A stretch of 64,000 nucleotides of DNA from Shimia sediminis (lineage in GTDB: Bacteria > Pseudomonadota > Alphaproteobacteria > Rhodobacterales > Rhodobacteraceae). Position 1 is the stretch's first letter. Each line of letters opens with the position of its first letter. The notes beneath the pieces were generated by a model. That model was not told the origin of the DNA. It did not search any database and saw only the letters and a program-made list of their open reading frames with translations. The translations under genes were made by a program, and so were the position numbers. Below are positions 42,628 to 51,544 of the stretch, piece after piece. The stretch spans positions 1 to 64,000 of the forward strand of contig NZ_RYZK01000015.1 in the NCBI RefSeq assembly GCF_003990645.1, given 5' to 3'.

Positions 42628-44567
42628 GCGACGACCTCGATCTCAACGACCTCAAATCAGCAATGACCTCTGCCACCCCTGCGCCGGATACGACGCGCAA
42701 GGCTGAAAACCTCGCGTTGGCGCAAAAAAACTTTGCCGATCTCCAAGGATCGCGTGATGGTGCGCGTCTCACCTCTGATGCCTCGAAACCGGGGCGCTTC
42801 AGAGGACTATTCGACATGCTGAAATCTTTCCCGGCCAAAGCCACGCTGACAGCCACCACCGCCCTTGTTGCAGTTGGGCTGGTCGTCTACCTGCCCGACC
42901 TGCCCCGAGTTCGCGATGCAGGAGACGTATTGAAGCCGCGACAGGAGCCTGCCGTTCAACAAGAAACCACGATGGGACAGGACTCTGTCGCACATGCCAT
43001 TCCGCAACCGGCGCCTGCCCCCGTTCTAACCGAACAGCGCAAGATGACCAGAGAACTGGCCCCGCTCAGCCTGGATGACGTGACCAACATGGGTAATTCT
43101 CAGCCCGAGGTGTCACCCGGCTATTCCTACATCTCGCCCCCACAGGTTTTCCTGCCGCAAGCCGAACCCAATACAGAAGCTTATCCCGACGCCGAAACCA
43201 ACCCTTTGAAGATCACCGCAGAAGAGCCGGTGTCGACCTTTTCCATTGACGTCGACACCGCCTCATATGGCGTGGTGCGCAATTCGATCCTGAGCGGCTA
43301 CCTGCCCAACCCCGATGCGGTGCGCATCGAGGAGATGGTGAACTATTTCCCCTATGCCTACGACGCCCCCACCACGGGTGAAGCCCCCTTTTATACTCAT
43401 ATCACCAGCTTCCAGACCCCCTGGAATGCCAACACCCAGATTGTGCACATCGGCCTCCAGGGCCAGCTTCCGGCAGTTGAAGGTCGCCCGGCCCTGAACC
43501 TCGTCTTTCTGATCGACACCTCGGGCAGCATGAATGATCCTGACAAGCTGCCCCTGCTGAAACAAAGCTTCGCGCTGATGCTGTCGCAACTCGAGCCGGA
43601 AGACAGCGTCGCCATCGTGGCTTATGCAGGGTCTGCCGGGCAGGTTCTCGCCCCGACACCTGCAAGCGACAAAAAGGCCATTCTTGCCGCACTGAACCAA
43701 TTGGGCGCAGGCGGCTCGACGGCGGGTCAGGAGGGGTTGCAACAGGCCTATGCCGTGGCCGCGTCCATGCAGGAAGACGGCGAAGTCAGCCGCGTGATCC
43801 TGGCCACGGATGGCGACTTTAACGTCGGTCTCTCGGACCCCGAGGCCCTGAAAGACTACATCGCCAAGAAACGTGACAGCGGCACGTATCTGTCCGTGTT
43901 GGGCTTTGGTCGCGGCAATCTGGATGACGCGACGATGCAGGCCCTGGCGCAGAACGGGAATGGGCAGGCAGCCTATATCGACACCCTCAATGAAGCACAA
44001 AAAGTGCTCGTTGATCAGCTGACCGGCGCGCTCTTCCCGATCGCCAACGACGTCAAGATCCAGGTCGAGTTCAACCCGGCGCAGGTGGCTGAATACCGTC
44101 TGATCGGCTATGAAACCCGCCTCTTGAACCGCGAGGATTTCAACAACGACAAGGTGGACGCTGGCGAGATTGGCGCGGGCCACTCGGTTACCGCCCTCTA
44201 CGAGATCACCCCGGTCGACTCAGCGGCGCGCCTGACCGATCCCCTGCGTTATGGGTCGAAACCCGAACCCGGCACTTCGGACGAACTGGGATACCTCAAA
44301 CTGCGCTACAAGCAACCCGGAGAAGACACCAGTCAATTGATCGAAACCCCGATCTCAGTCTCTGGCACGGCCAGTGCCGAGATGCGATTTGCCACCGCCA
44401 TTGCCGGGTTTGGTCAGCTGCTCAAAGACGACCGCTACCTCGGCGATTGGAGCTGGGGGGACGCCATCGCACTGGCCAACGGCGCGCGCGGCAGCGACAA
44501 CTACGGATATCGCGCAGAGGCAGTGCAACTGATGCGGCTGGCCCAAAGCCTCGCCGCACAGGAATAG
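42624..44567 (+). CDS. Membrane-anchored vWA-domain protein (YfbK family), possible sigma regulator
   Basis: A 647-residue protein. Residues 1-72 are hydrophilic and cytoplasmic, residues about 73-91 form one transmembrane helix, and the rest is outside. The outer part has a YfbK-type N-terminal block (TFSIDVDTASYGVVRNSI), then a von Willebrand A domain with the metal site Asp298-x-Ser-x-Ser (DTSGSMND), and a C-terminal DUF3520-like domain ending before residue 647. The membrane topology with a short inner segment is that of a transmembrane anti-sigma factor, and the gene is translationally coupled to the ECF sigma gene. The external ligand is unknown. Confidence 0.88.
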   Translation: MSDDLDLNDLKSAMTSATPAPDTTRKAENLALAQKNFADLQGSRDGARLTSDASKPGRFRGLFDMLKSFPAKATLTATTALVAVGLVVYLPDLPRVRDAGDVLKPRQEPAVQQETTMGQDSVAHAIPQPAPAPVLTEQRKMTRELAPLSLDDVTNMGNSQPEVSPGYSYISPPQVFLPQAEPNTEAYPDAETNPLKITAEEPVSTFSIDVDTASYGVVRNSILSGYLPNPDAVRIEEMVNYFPYAYDAPTTGEAPFYTHITSFQTPWNANTQIVHIGLQGQLPAVEGRPALNLVFLIDTSGSMNDPDKLPLLKQSFALMLSQLEPEDSVAIVAYAGSAGQVLAPTPASDKKAILAALNQLGAGGSTAGQEGLQQAYAVAASMQEDGEVSRVILATDGDFNVGLSDPEALKDYIAKKRDSGTYLSVLGFGRGNLDDATMQALAQNGNGQAAYIDTLNEAQKVLVDQLTGALFPIANDVKIQVEFNPAQVAEYRLIGYETRLLNREDFNNDKVDAGEIGAGHSVTALYEITPVDSAARLTDPLRYGSKPEPGTSDELGYLKLRYKQPGEDTSQLIETPISVSGTASAEMRFATAIAGFGQLLKDDRYLGDWSWGDAIALANGARGSDNYGYRAEAVQLMRLAQSLAAQE

Positions 44568-44668
44568 GCTCGGACCTCACTCAGCCAGAGCCTTACGCGC
44601 CCGGCCCCTGATCCGTGAGCAGACCTGGGCCGGGCGCACCAAAGTGCGTGTGTTTTTCATCGCACCAC

Positions 44669-44696
44669 GTAGGTCGGACAAATATGTCCGACCTAC
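44669..44696. repeat. REP-like palindrome, copy 2
   Basis: A 28-base inverted repeat, arms GTAGGTCGGACAAA/T, identical to the copy at 37213-37240 except for the central base pair. It overlaps the stop codon of the MFS gene (44693) and lies 102 bases after the convergent vWA gene, so it could end both transcripts. Confidence 0.85.
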
Positions 44697-45916
44697 CTTT
44701 GTCCCAGGATATAGGCAAAGTACCCAGCCAAACCGATACTGGCTGTCGTACCCGCCCAAAACAGCGTATCCGCATAGCCGATCACATCTGCCGTGACACC
44801 TAAAACGCCCGCGCCGAGCGCTGACCCGCCCGCGGCAACAACCGCCCAAAGGCTCATGACCCGCCCCCGCATGTCGTCCTCCAGAACCAACTGGATCGCG
44901 GTCTGCATCGAGATCGCTGTCAGCGTGGTGACAAAGGCCATCGCGGCCACGGTCACCAGCGCCAGCTCCCAGACCTCCACTTGCCCCAACACAGGCACCA
45001 GTGCCAATCCGACCAGGACAAATCCCAGCGACAATTTGGGGATCTGACCCGGCTCTTGTGCTGGCAGGAACCCTTTGAACACGCCTCCGATCAGGGCGCC
45101 GATTCCCGTAGCAGACAACAGGACGCCCAAGCCTTCCGCCCCTCGCTGAAAAACACCATCGGCCAAAGGCGGCAGGATTTCCAGCGTTCCTCTGGCAATC
45201 ACCGACAGCACGCCCGCCGTCACCATCGCCCGCCAGATCACAGGCGTGCGCCAGACATGCCGAAACCCCGAGGTCAGCGCCTTGGAAAAGGGCTCACCGG
45301 CAGATCCGCTGTCCCGTCGGGGTCGCAGGGTCAGCCGGGTCAGAACAATCAGAAATGGCACATATAGCGCAGCTTGTACGAACAGGGTGGTCGCGACGCC
45401 AAACAGGCCAATCAACAGGCCGCCCAACGCGGGGCCCACCAGCCGTGCCACATTGAAATTGATCGCGACGATGGTCACCACCGACCCAATCAGCTCGCGC
45501 TTGACCAACCTTGGGGTCAGCGACATCCGCACCGGATGGCTCGCCGCCGCCGTGATCCCCGCAACGGTGGTCAAACCCACCAGCAGCACCGGACTGAGCC
45601 AGCCCAAGGCAAATACAATCCAGAAACTCAACGATACGAGAAAGTTCAACGACTGCACCGTGATCGCCGAGCGCTTTATGTCCAACCTGTCGGCCCACAC
45701 ACCAAACAGAGGTGACAAAACGATGGCAGGCGCGAATTGAACCAGCGCGATCAAGCCAACGAAACTGGCCGAGCCGGTCAGATCCCACGCCAGCCAACCA
45801 CTGGTTACACGATGCATCCACAAGGACAGCAGACCCATCAGGCTGCCACTCACATAGGTGCGGAAATTCGGGGATTTCAGGGCTGCAAAATTCACGCGCG
45901 TCTTCCGGTCAGACAA
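44693..45916 (-). CDS. Major facilitator superfamily transporter
   Basis: A 407-residue inner-membrane protein with roughly twelve hydrophobic segments. GVWADRLDIKRSAIT between helices 2 and 3 is the MFS loop motif, and the family resembles the enterobactin-exporter EntS / macrolide-efflux type (MFS_3). Substrate unknown; probable export. It follows the sHSP gene on the same strand, with a terminator between them, so it likely has its own promoter. The last codons run into the REP-like palindrome. Confidence 0.88.
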   Translation of the reverse strand: MSDRKTRVNFAALKSPNFRTYVSGSLMGLLSLWMHRVTSGWLAWDLTGSASFVGLIALVQFAPAIVLSPLFGVWADRLDIKRSAITVQSLNFLVSLSFWIVFALGWLSPVLLVGLTTVAGITAAASHPVRMSLTPRLVKRELIGSVVTIVAINFNVARLVGPALGGLLIGLFGVATTLFVQAALYVPFLIVLTRLTLRPRRDSGSAGEPFSKALTSGFRHVWRTPVIWRAMVTAGVLSVIARGTLEILPPLADGVFQRGAEGLGVLLSATGIGALIGGVFKGFLPAQEPGQIPKLSLGFVLVGLALVPVLGQVEVWELALVTVAAMAFVTTLTAISMQTAIQLVLEDDMRGRVMSLWAVVAAGGSALGAGVLGVTADVIGYADTLFWAGTTASIGLAGYFAYILGQR

Positions 45917-45960
45917 TGCGCGGACTGTGGGTTACCCCGCACCAGAAGGCAAGACACAGC

Positions 45961-45990
45961 AAAACCCCCGGCTGGGAACCAACCGGGGGC
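45961..45990 (-). terminator. Intrinsic terminator of the small heat-shock gene
   Basis: Read on the minus strand, CCCCCGG (45989-45983) pairs with CCGGGGG (45971-45965) and TTTT (45964-45961) follows. It lies 30 bases past the hsp20 stop codon. Confidence 0.85.
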
Positions 45991-46019
45991 GACTTCTAGC
46001 GAAACAAACGTTTTCCGCG

Positions 46020-46487
46020 TCAGTTGACGGCCTTGGCCTCAACCACGTCTTTTTCAATCTGCGCGCCACTGGCAATCTCAATCCGGCGCGGCTTGAGTGC
46101 CTCGGGGATTTCGCGTTCCAGATCAATGTGCAGCATACCGTCAGCATGGCTCGCACCGGTCACGCGCACATGGTCCGCGAGGTGAAAGCGGCGCTCAAAC
46201 GCGCGGGTGGCGATGCCGCGATGCAAATAGGTCTTTTCTTCGGTCTCATCCGCTTTACGCGCGGTTACAACCAACGCGTTCTGTTTGACCTCGATCCCGA
46301 GGTCCTCGGCGGAAAAACCGGCCACCGCAATGGAGATGCGATAGGCATCTTCCGCGGTTTTTTCGATGTTATAGGGGGGGTAGCTGTTCTGGCTGCCTTC
46401 ATTGGACAGCACGCGGTCCATCATGTTGGCAATTTGGTCGAAACCAACCGACGACCGATAAAGAGGGGCAAAATCAAAACTTCTCAT
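46020..46487 (-). CDS. Small heat-shock protein, Hsp20/IbpA type
   Basis: A 155-residue ATP-independent holdase chaperone. The N-terminal MRSFDFAPLYRSSVGFDQIA and YPPYNIEKTAEDAYRISIAV blocks are typical of the class A IbpA-like proteins; the alpha-crystallin domain follows, with AFERRFHLADHVRV and the C-terminal anchoring motif near RRIEI. GGAGG lies six bases before the ATG. A CTTGAAA at 46610-46604 (minus strand) with a CACCTAGA 17 bases on is a possible heat-shock (RpoH-like) promoter, weak by spacing. The product acts in the cytoplasm to hold unfolded proteins for refolding. Confidence 0.93.
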   Translation of the reverse strand: MRSFDFAPLYRSSVGFDQIANMMDRVLSNEGSQNSYPPYNIEKTAEDAYRISIAVAGFSAEDLGIEVKQNALVVTARKADETEEKTYLHRGIATRAFERRFHLADHVRVTGASHADGMLHIDLEREIPEALKPRRIEIASGAQIEKDVVEAKAVN

Positions 46488-46622
46488 GGGTTATCCTCCA
46501 TCATGAGCGACAACAGATTACGCCTTCCCAAGGGACAGGCAGTGCGTTGCGGAACCCGAATTCGGCGTCCCGACACAGTCTAGGTGTGTGTGCTCAAAGG
46601 TGATTTCAAGAGGTTTTTGTGC

Positions 46623-47423
46623 TTAGTCCACTCGCACGAATTTCGCGCCAGACCCGGCTTTGTCTCCGCCCTGCCCCAGGCGCCGCATGACCGGCTTTGC
46701 TCTGGTCCGCAACTCGGCCATCAGCTGCTCCAGCGGGCCGTTCAGTGCCACGCCCAGCGCTACGGGTTGGTTTTCATAATGCGCCTTGGCCGAAACCACC
46801 GACACAATCCGCACCTGCCCATGATCAAAGGAAAAAACCGGAGCGCCGCTGCTGCCGTAATTCACGTCGCAAGACATCACATAGATGCCACGCTCTTCGC
46901 CCAAAACGGTGCACATCTTTTGAAACGACGGCGCTTCGGCGCGGTCTTCGGCGTATGAGACAACGCCAACCTCAGATCCACGCCCCAACCGGGCGGTGGT
47001 CTCGAACGGCACCACGCGGGTATTGCGGATCGGATGGTAGAGTTCCAACACGGCCAGATCATTCATCACGCGCTCGGCCCCTTTTGAGGCCCGGAACACA
47101 TAGTCCGGATGTTGAACGGCCCGGCGCACTTCGCGGTAAGCCTCGGCGCGGCCATTGCGCCACCCGGCCCTAAATTCGATCTGATCCACACGCAGACGAT
47201 TGCCGGTGGACTTGTCATAAAGACAATGCGCCGCCGTCAGCACCAGGTCGGGCGCAATCAACGCCCCGGTACAAAAACCACGCCCATTCAGCTCTAAACG
47301 CCCCACAGCCTCCCAGCCCTGCGCCTGATCTCCGGTATCCATTCGGCGCAGATCCGAGTCACCCGCATGGGCGCTCGCTGCCAGAAACAGCGCAAATACC
47401 AGTTTTGAAAGCATGCGGACCAT
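46623..47423 (-). CDS. Secreted trypsin-like serine protease
   Basis: A 266-residue S1-family protease. The first ~20 residues are a signal peptide ending in ASAHAG. The catalytic triad is complete: His66 in TAAHC, Asp122 in NDLAVLEL and Ser192 in GSSGAPVF (GDSGGP in classical trypsins). Cysteines at about 51/67 and 171/185 can form disulfides, consistent with the periplasm or outside. There is no PDZ domain, so it is not DegP-like. It is a single gene, 135 bases upstream of the sHSP gene on the same strand. The natural substrate is unknown. Confidence 0.9.
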   Translation of the reverse strand: MVRMLSKLVFALFLAASAHAGDSDLRRMDTGDQAQGWEAVGRLELNGRGFCTGALIAPDLVLTAAHCLYDKSTGNRLRVDQIEFRAGWRNGRAEAYREVRRAVQHPDYVFRASKGAERVMNDLAVLELYHPIRNTRVVPFETTARLGRGSEVGVVSYAEDRAEAPSFQKMCTVLGEERGIYVMSCDVNYGSSGAPVFSFDHGQVRIVSVVSAKAHYENQPVALGVALNGPLEQLMAELRTRAKPVMRRLGQGGDKAGSGAKFVRVD

Positions 47424-47487
47424 GGGCGCCCCTTGTCTTGGTCCGCTCCGGATAACAGGCGGACAAGGCAGGAATAGGGCAGGAATA

Positions 47488-47508
47488 GGGGCGGATCAGG
47501 TCCGCCCC
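47488..47508 (-). terminator. Hairpin after glcF, possible terminator
   Basis: GGGGCGGA (47488-47495) and TCCGCCCC (47501-47508) form a perfect 8-bp stem with a 5-base loop, 5 bases beyond the glcF stop. There is no T-run, so termination by itself is uncertain. The adjacent sequence carries a short direct repeat, AGGAATAGGG twice. Confidence 0.55.
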
Positions 47509-47513
47509 AATAC

Positions 47514-48836
47514 TTACCGCAAAATCGGGATCTGAGGCTTGCGCTTACCTTCGGCCGTCAATGCGGGCGGCTGCGGCCCACCGGTCGCCCAGTCCAGCAA
47601 CTCAACGGTGTGTACAATCGGCACGTCGGTGCCGCCGCCTATCTGCATCATGCAGCCAATGTTACCCGCCGCGATAATATCCGGGTTCCTGGCCTCTAAC
47701 GTGGTGACCTTGCGCTCTTTCAACTGCTTGGAAATCTCCGGCTGCATCAGGTTGTAAGTCCCGGCTGAACCGCAACACAAATGGCTGTCCGCAGGCTCCA
47801 CGACCTTGTAGCCTGCCCGCTTTAGCAGATCCTTGGGGTATGTCTTGATCTGCTGTCCGTGCTGCAACGAGCAGGCCGCGTGATAGGCCACGGTCGTGCC
47901 CTTGTCTGCGCCTTCCGGCAGATCGAGCGTCATCAACACCTCCGAGACGTCCTTGGCGATGTTACTCACCCGCTTGGCATCCTCTGCCAGAGGCTCATTG
48001 CGGAACATGAAGCCGTAATCCTTGACGGTGGTGCCACACCCTGACGTGTTGATGACAATCGCGTCCAGCCCCTCGCCGTCCATCTCTTTCACCCAGGCGC
48101 GGATGTTCTTGGCGGCCGTGCCGTGGCTCTCTTTTGTCTTGCCCATGTGATGTGTCAGCGCCCCGCAACAGCCCGCACCTTCGGCCACCACAACTTCGCA
48201 CCCCAACCGCGTCAGCAATCGGATCGTCGCGTCGTTGATGTCGGTGTTCAGCGCCTTTTGCGCACAGCCCGTCATCAGCGCCACCCGCTTTTTGCGTGCC
48301 CCCTCCGGAGCAAAGCTCTGAGGATCATCATTGCGGCTGACCGGCGGGATATGCCTTGGCGCCATCTCCAGCATCGCCTTGAGCCGCGCATCCGGCATCA
48401 GAAAGGCAAATGGACGTCCGATCTTAGCCCCCAAGAGCGCCAAGCGAAACCGCGTCGGATAGGGCAAAATACGCGCAAGCGTCCAGCGTAGCATGCGATC
48501 CATAAAGGGCCGCTTGTACTTACCCTCGATGTATTCCCGCGCGTGATCCACCAGATGCATGTAGTGCACCCCCGACGGGCAGGTCGTCATACAGGCCAGA
48601 CACGACAGGCAGCGATCAATGTGCAGCACCGTTTTCGGGTCCGGATCACGCTCGTTCTCCAGCATGTCCTTGATCTGATAGATGCGCCCGCGTGGTGAAT
48701 CCAGCTCATCTCCCAAAACCTGATAGGTCGGGCAAGTCGCCGTGCAAAACCCGCAGTGCACACAAGACCGCAGTATCTCATTGGCCCGCTGTGTGCCCGG
48801 ATCCTGCAACTGCTTTTCGGTAAACGTCGTCTGCAT
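47514..48836 (-). CDS. glcF: Glycolate oxidase iron-sulfur subunit
   Basis: A 440-residue subunit with two [4Fe-4S] clusters: CVHCGFCTATCP near residues 26-37 and CLSCLACMTTCPSG near 76-89. Two cysteine-rich CCG domains follow (GCCGALTHHMG and LCCGSAGTYN). It carries electrons from the flavin subunits of glycolate oxidase to the quinone pool. It is the last gene of the glcDEF unit, starting 5 bases after glcE. Glycolate oxidation feeds glyoxylate metabolism, common for marine bacteria living with phytoplankton. Confidence 0.94.
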   Translation of the reverse strand: MQTTFTEKQLQDPGTQRANEILRSCVHCGFCTATCPTYQVLGDELDSPRGRIYQIKDMLENERDPDPKTVLHIDRCLSCLACMTTCPSGVHYMHLVDHAREYIEGKYKRPFMDRMLRWTLARILPYPTRFRLALLGAKIGRPFAFLMPDARLKAMLEMAPRHIPPVSRNDDPQSFAPEGARKKRVALMTGCAQKALNTDINDATIRLLTRLGCEVVVAEGAGCCGALTHHMGKTKESHGTAAKNIRAWVKEMDGEGLDAIVINTSGCGTTVKDYGFMFRNEPLAEDAKRVSNIAKDVSEVLMTLDLPEGADKGTTVAYHAACSLQHGQQIKTYPKDLLKRAGYKVVEPADSHLCCGSAGTYNLMQPEISKQLKERKVTTLEARNPDIIAAGNIGCMMQIGGGTDVPIVHTVELLDWATGGPQPPALTAEGKRKPQIPILR

Positions 48837-48841
48837 CGGCC

Positions 48842-49981
48842 CTACCCCATCAGTCCCGGATTAAGAATGCCGCGCGGATCAAACTTATCACGCAGGCCTT
48901 GTGCAATTGCTGCCACAGGCGCTGGCTCTGGATGGAATACCGGCATTGCCGCCCGCAAACTTTCTGACCCGCGCACCAAAGTCGCATGACCGGCAAACTC
49001 AACGGTCCGCGGATCAACCCCTTCCGGGGCTTCGATCCACACCAGACCACCGCCCCAATCGTAGAGCACTTTGAGGTCGCCAGACACCTCGCGCAGCGCA
49101 GCAACTATGGCAGGCGCATCCGAGGGTTTGACTGACAACCGCCACACCGCACTTGTACCGCCGTGCATCGGCGCCACATCCCGCAGCCAACGCCACCCTT
49201 CGGTTACCTTGGCCGGGTCGCGCTCTACATGAATCTCTGCGCCGCTGTTGGCAAACAGGGCCTTCAACTTATCGGCGCGATAGGAAACCGAAGCATCCAG
49301 CCCCTCAATCCGGATCATTGTCACCGGATGACCGTCTACACCCACCGGCGCATGTCCCGCGCCCGAAATGTCATAGGGCGAACCCAGCGCTGCGCTCATC
49401 GCCGAAACCGCCGCCACCTCATCCAGCCCGTAAAGCAGCACGCAGCCTGTCGTTTCCGGGATCGCCTGTACTTTCAACGACACTTCGCTGAGTACCCCCA
49501 ACGTGCCCCAGCTCCCCGCCATCAACTTTACCAGATCATAGCCTGTGACGTTCTTCATCACGCGGCCACCATTTTTTAGAACCCGACCAGCGCCGTCCAC
49601 AAACCGCACGCCAAGCAACGAATCCCGGCAGGCCCCAACCTGGATGCGGCGCGGCCCCGAGACGTTGCCCGCCACCACACCGCCAATTGTTGGCTCACCC
49701 TGAGTGCCCAACAGCCCACGATGATCCATCGGCTCAAAGGCCAAACGCTGCCCCTCTTGGGCCAGCACATCCTCGATCTCGGCCACGGGGGTACCAGCCC
49801 CTGCAACGAGAGTAAGCGCGCCCGGCTCATACAGAGTCACACCGCTCAAACCCGCAGCTGACAGGGTCTCGCCCACAACCGGCGCACCGATGTTGCGCGT
49901 CCCGCCACCGATAACCCGCAACGGCCCCTTGGCGCCCTTTACCATCTCGGCCAGGGCCGTCTCATTTTCAGGTTTCATCAT
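48842..49981 (-). CDS. glcE: Glycolate oxidase FAD-binding subunit GlcE
   Basis: A 379-residue FAD-binding subunit. The FAD-site blocks are present: GGGTRNIG near the start, LGTQGEPTIGGVVAGNVSGP, and GRVMKNVTGYDLVKLMAGSW. The C-terminal half is shorter than in GlcD, as expected for GlcE. It lies between glcD and glcF in the same orientation, 38 bases after glcD. The first ATG of a tandem ATG pair is used as start; the second is equally possible. Confidence 0.93.
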   Translation of the reverse strand: MMKPENETALAEMVKGAKGPLRVIGGGTRNIGAPVVGETLSAAGLSGVTLYEPGALTLVAGAGTPVAEIEDVLAQEGQRLAFEPMDHRGLLGTQGEPTIGGVVAGNVSGPRRIQVGACRDSLLGVRFVDGAGRVLKNGGRVMKNVTGYDLVKLMAGSWGTLGVLSEVSLKVQAIPETTGCVLLYGLDEVAAVSAMSAALGSPYDISGAGHAPVGVDGHPVTMIRIEGLDASVSYRADKLKALFANSGAEIHVERDPAKVTEGWRWLRDVAPMHGGTSAVWRLSVKPSDAPAIVAALREVSGDLKVLYDWGGGLVWIEAPEGVDPRTVEFAGHATLVRGSESLRAAMPVFHPEPAPVAAIAQGLRDKFDPRGILNPGLMG

Positions 49982-50019
49982 CTTCTTACTGGTCCTAAAT
50001 ACCCAATAAAGTCAGTCGC

Positions 50020-51459
50020 TTATTCCGCTGCAATCCGGCGTTCTTCACTCGACGCGAGAGGGAACACCTTGGCCGGGTTGAGCAACCATCTGGGGTCAAA
50101 CACGTCCTTCACGGCCATCTGAATATCCAGGTCCTGCGGCGCATATTGATCCACCATGAGGTCGCGTTTCTCAATCCCAACCCCGTGCTCGCCGGTCAGA
50201 CATCCGCCCACCTCGACACAGAGTTTCAGGATGTCCGCGCCAAAGGCTTCGCACAGCTCCAGATCCCCCGGTTTGTTGGCATCAAACAGGATCAGCGGAT
50301 GCATGTTTCCGTCTCCGGCGTGGAACACATTGCCCACGTCCAGCCCGTACTCTTTGCTCATCTCGCCAATGCGTTTCAGCACATGCGGCAGTTGGGAAAC
50401 CGGGATCGTGCCATCTAAGCACATGTAATCATTGATTTGCCCCATGGCCCCAAAGGCCGATTTCCGGCCCAGCCAGATCTTGGCGCTCTCTTCGGCCGAG
50501 CCGCTTTCACGCAGTTCGACCGGGTTGTGCGTCCGTGCAATCGCGATGATGCGCTCCAGTTGCGCGCTGATCTCTTCTGCGCTGCCTTCGACCTCGACGA
50601 TCAGCAGGGCCTCGCAATCGGGATAGCCCGCGCCCGCAAACGCCTCGGTTGCGCGGATGCAGGGGCGGTCCATGAACTCAATCGCCACAGGCAGAATACC
50701 CGCCTTGATGATGTCGCTAACACATTGTCCTGCAACGACAATATCATCAAACCCGATCAGAACCGGGCGCGCCCCTTCGGGCTTGCGCAGGATACGAAGC
50801 GTCGCCTCGGTCACGACGCCCAACTGTCCTTCGGAACCGCAGATCAGACCCAACAGATCGAGCCCACCCGCGTCCAGATGCGCGCCGCCGATCTCGACGA
50901 TCTCCCCGTCCATCATGACCATGGTAACACCCATGAGGTTGTTGGTCGTGACGCCGTATTTCAGACAATGCGCACCGCCCGAATTCATCGCAATATTGCC
51001 CGCGATGGCGCAGGCCAACTGCGAAGATGGGTCCGGCGCGTAGAAGAAATCTTCTTCTTCAACCGCCCCGGAAACGCTGAGATTTGTGCGTCCGGACTGA
51101 ACCCGGATAAACCGATTTTCATAATCTGTTTCAAGGACTTCCGTCATCCGTGACACCCCAAGGATAACCGAATCCGCCGTAGGCAAAGCCCCGCCAGCCA
51201 ACGACGTCCCCGCCCCGCGCGGCACCACGGGCACGCCCTCGTCATGGCAGATCTTCAGAACGGCCGAAACCTCTTCGGTCGAGGCCGGTAAAACCGCGAC
51301 CAGCGGAGGGCAGCGATAGGCGGTTAGGGCGTCGCATTCGTAGGCTCGGGTTTCGACCTCATCTTCGATAACCGCTTGTTTTGGCAGTATTTTTTGCAAA
51401 CGCTCGACGATGCGGGCTTTGCGGGCGAGGATCGAGGGGTCCGGGGCGGGCATCTCCAC
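50020..51459 (-). CDS. glcD: Glycolate oxidase catalytic subunit GlcD
   Basis: A 479-residue FAD-linked oxidase that converts glycolate (or D-lactate) to glyoxylate. The FAD-binding region carries VPRGAGTSLAGGALP and NIAMNSGGAHCLKYG, and the C-terminus the highly conserved CLTGEHGVGIEKRDLM. The start is GTG at 51459, seven bases after GGAG; the ATG two codons on is less well spaced. It heads the glcDEF operon and is divergent from DUF599 with an 85-base spacer. No glcC-type regulator is present in the window. Confidence 0.95.
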   Translation of the reverse strand: MEMPAPDPSILARKARIVERLQKILPKQAVIEDEVETRAYECDALTAYRCPPLVAVLPASTEEVSAVLKICHDEGVPVVPRGAGTSLAGGALPTADSVILGVSRMTEVLETDYENRFIRVQSGRTNLSVSGAVEEEDFFYAPDPSSQLACAIAGNIAMNSGGAHCLKYGVTTNNLMGVTMVMMDGEIVEIGGAHLDAGGLDLLGLICGSEGQLGVVTEATLRILRKPEGARPVLIGFDDIVVAGQCVSDIIKAGILPVAIEFMDRPCIRATEAFAGAGYPDCEALLIVEVEGSAEEISAQLERIIAIARTHNPVELRESGSAEESAKIWLGRKSAFGAMGQINDYMCLDGTIPVSQLPHVLKRIGEMSKEYGLDVGNVFHAGDGNMHPLILFDANKPGDLELCEAFGADILKLCVEVGGCLTGEHGVGIEKRDLMVDQYAPQDLDIQMAVKDVFDPRWLLNPAKVFPLASSEERRIAAE

Positions 51460-51544
51460 GGCGAGTCTCCTTCATAAGATTGGTAAGGAAATATAACCAA
51501 AATTCACATCTGGCAAGCCTCTTCTTCCTGCGCTAGGGTAAGAT

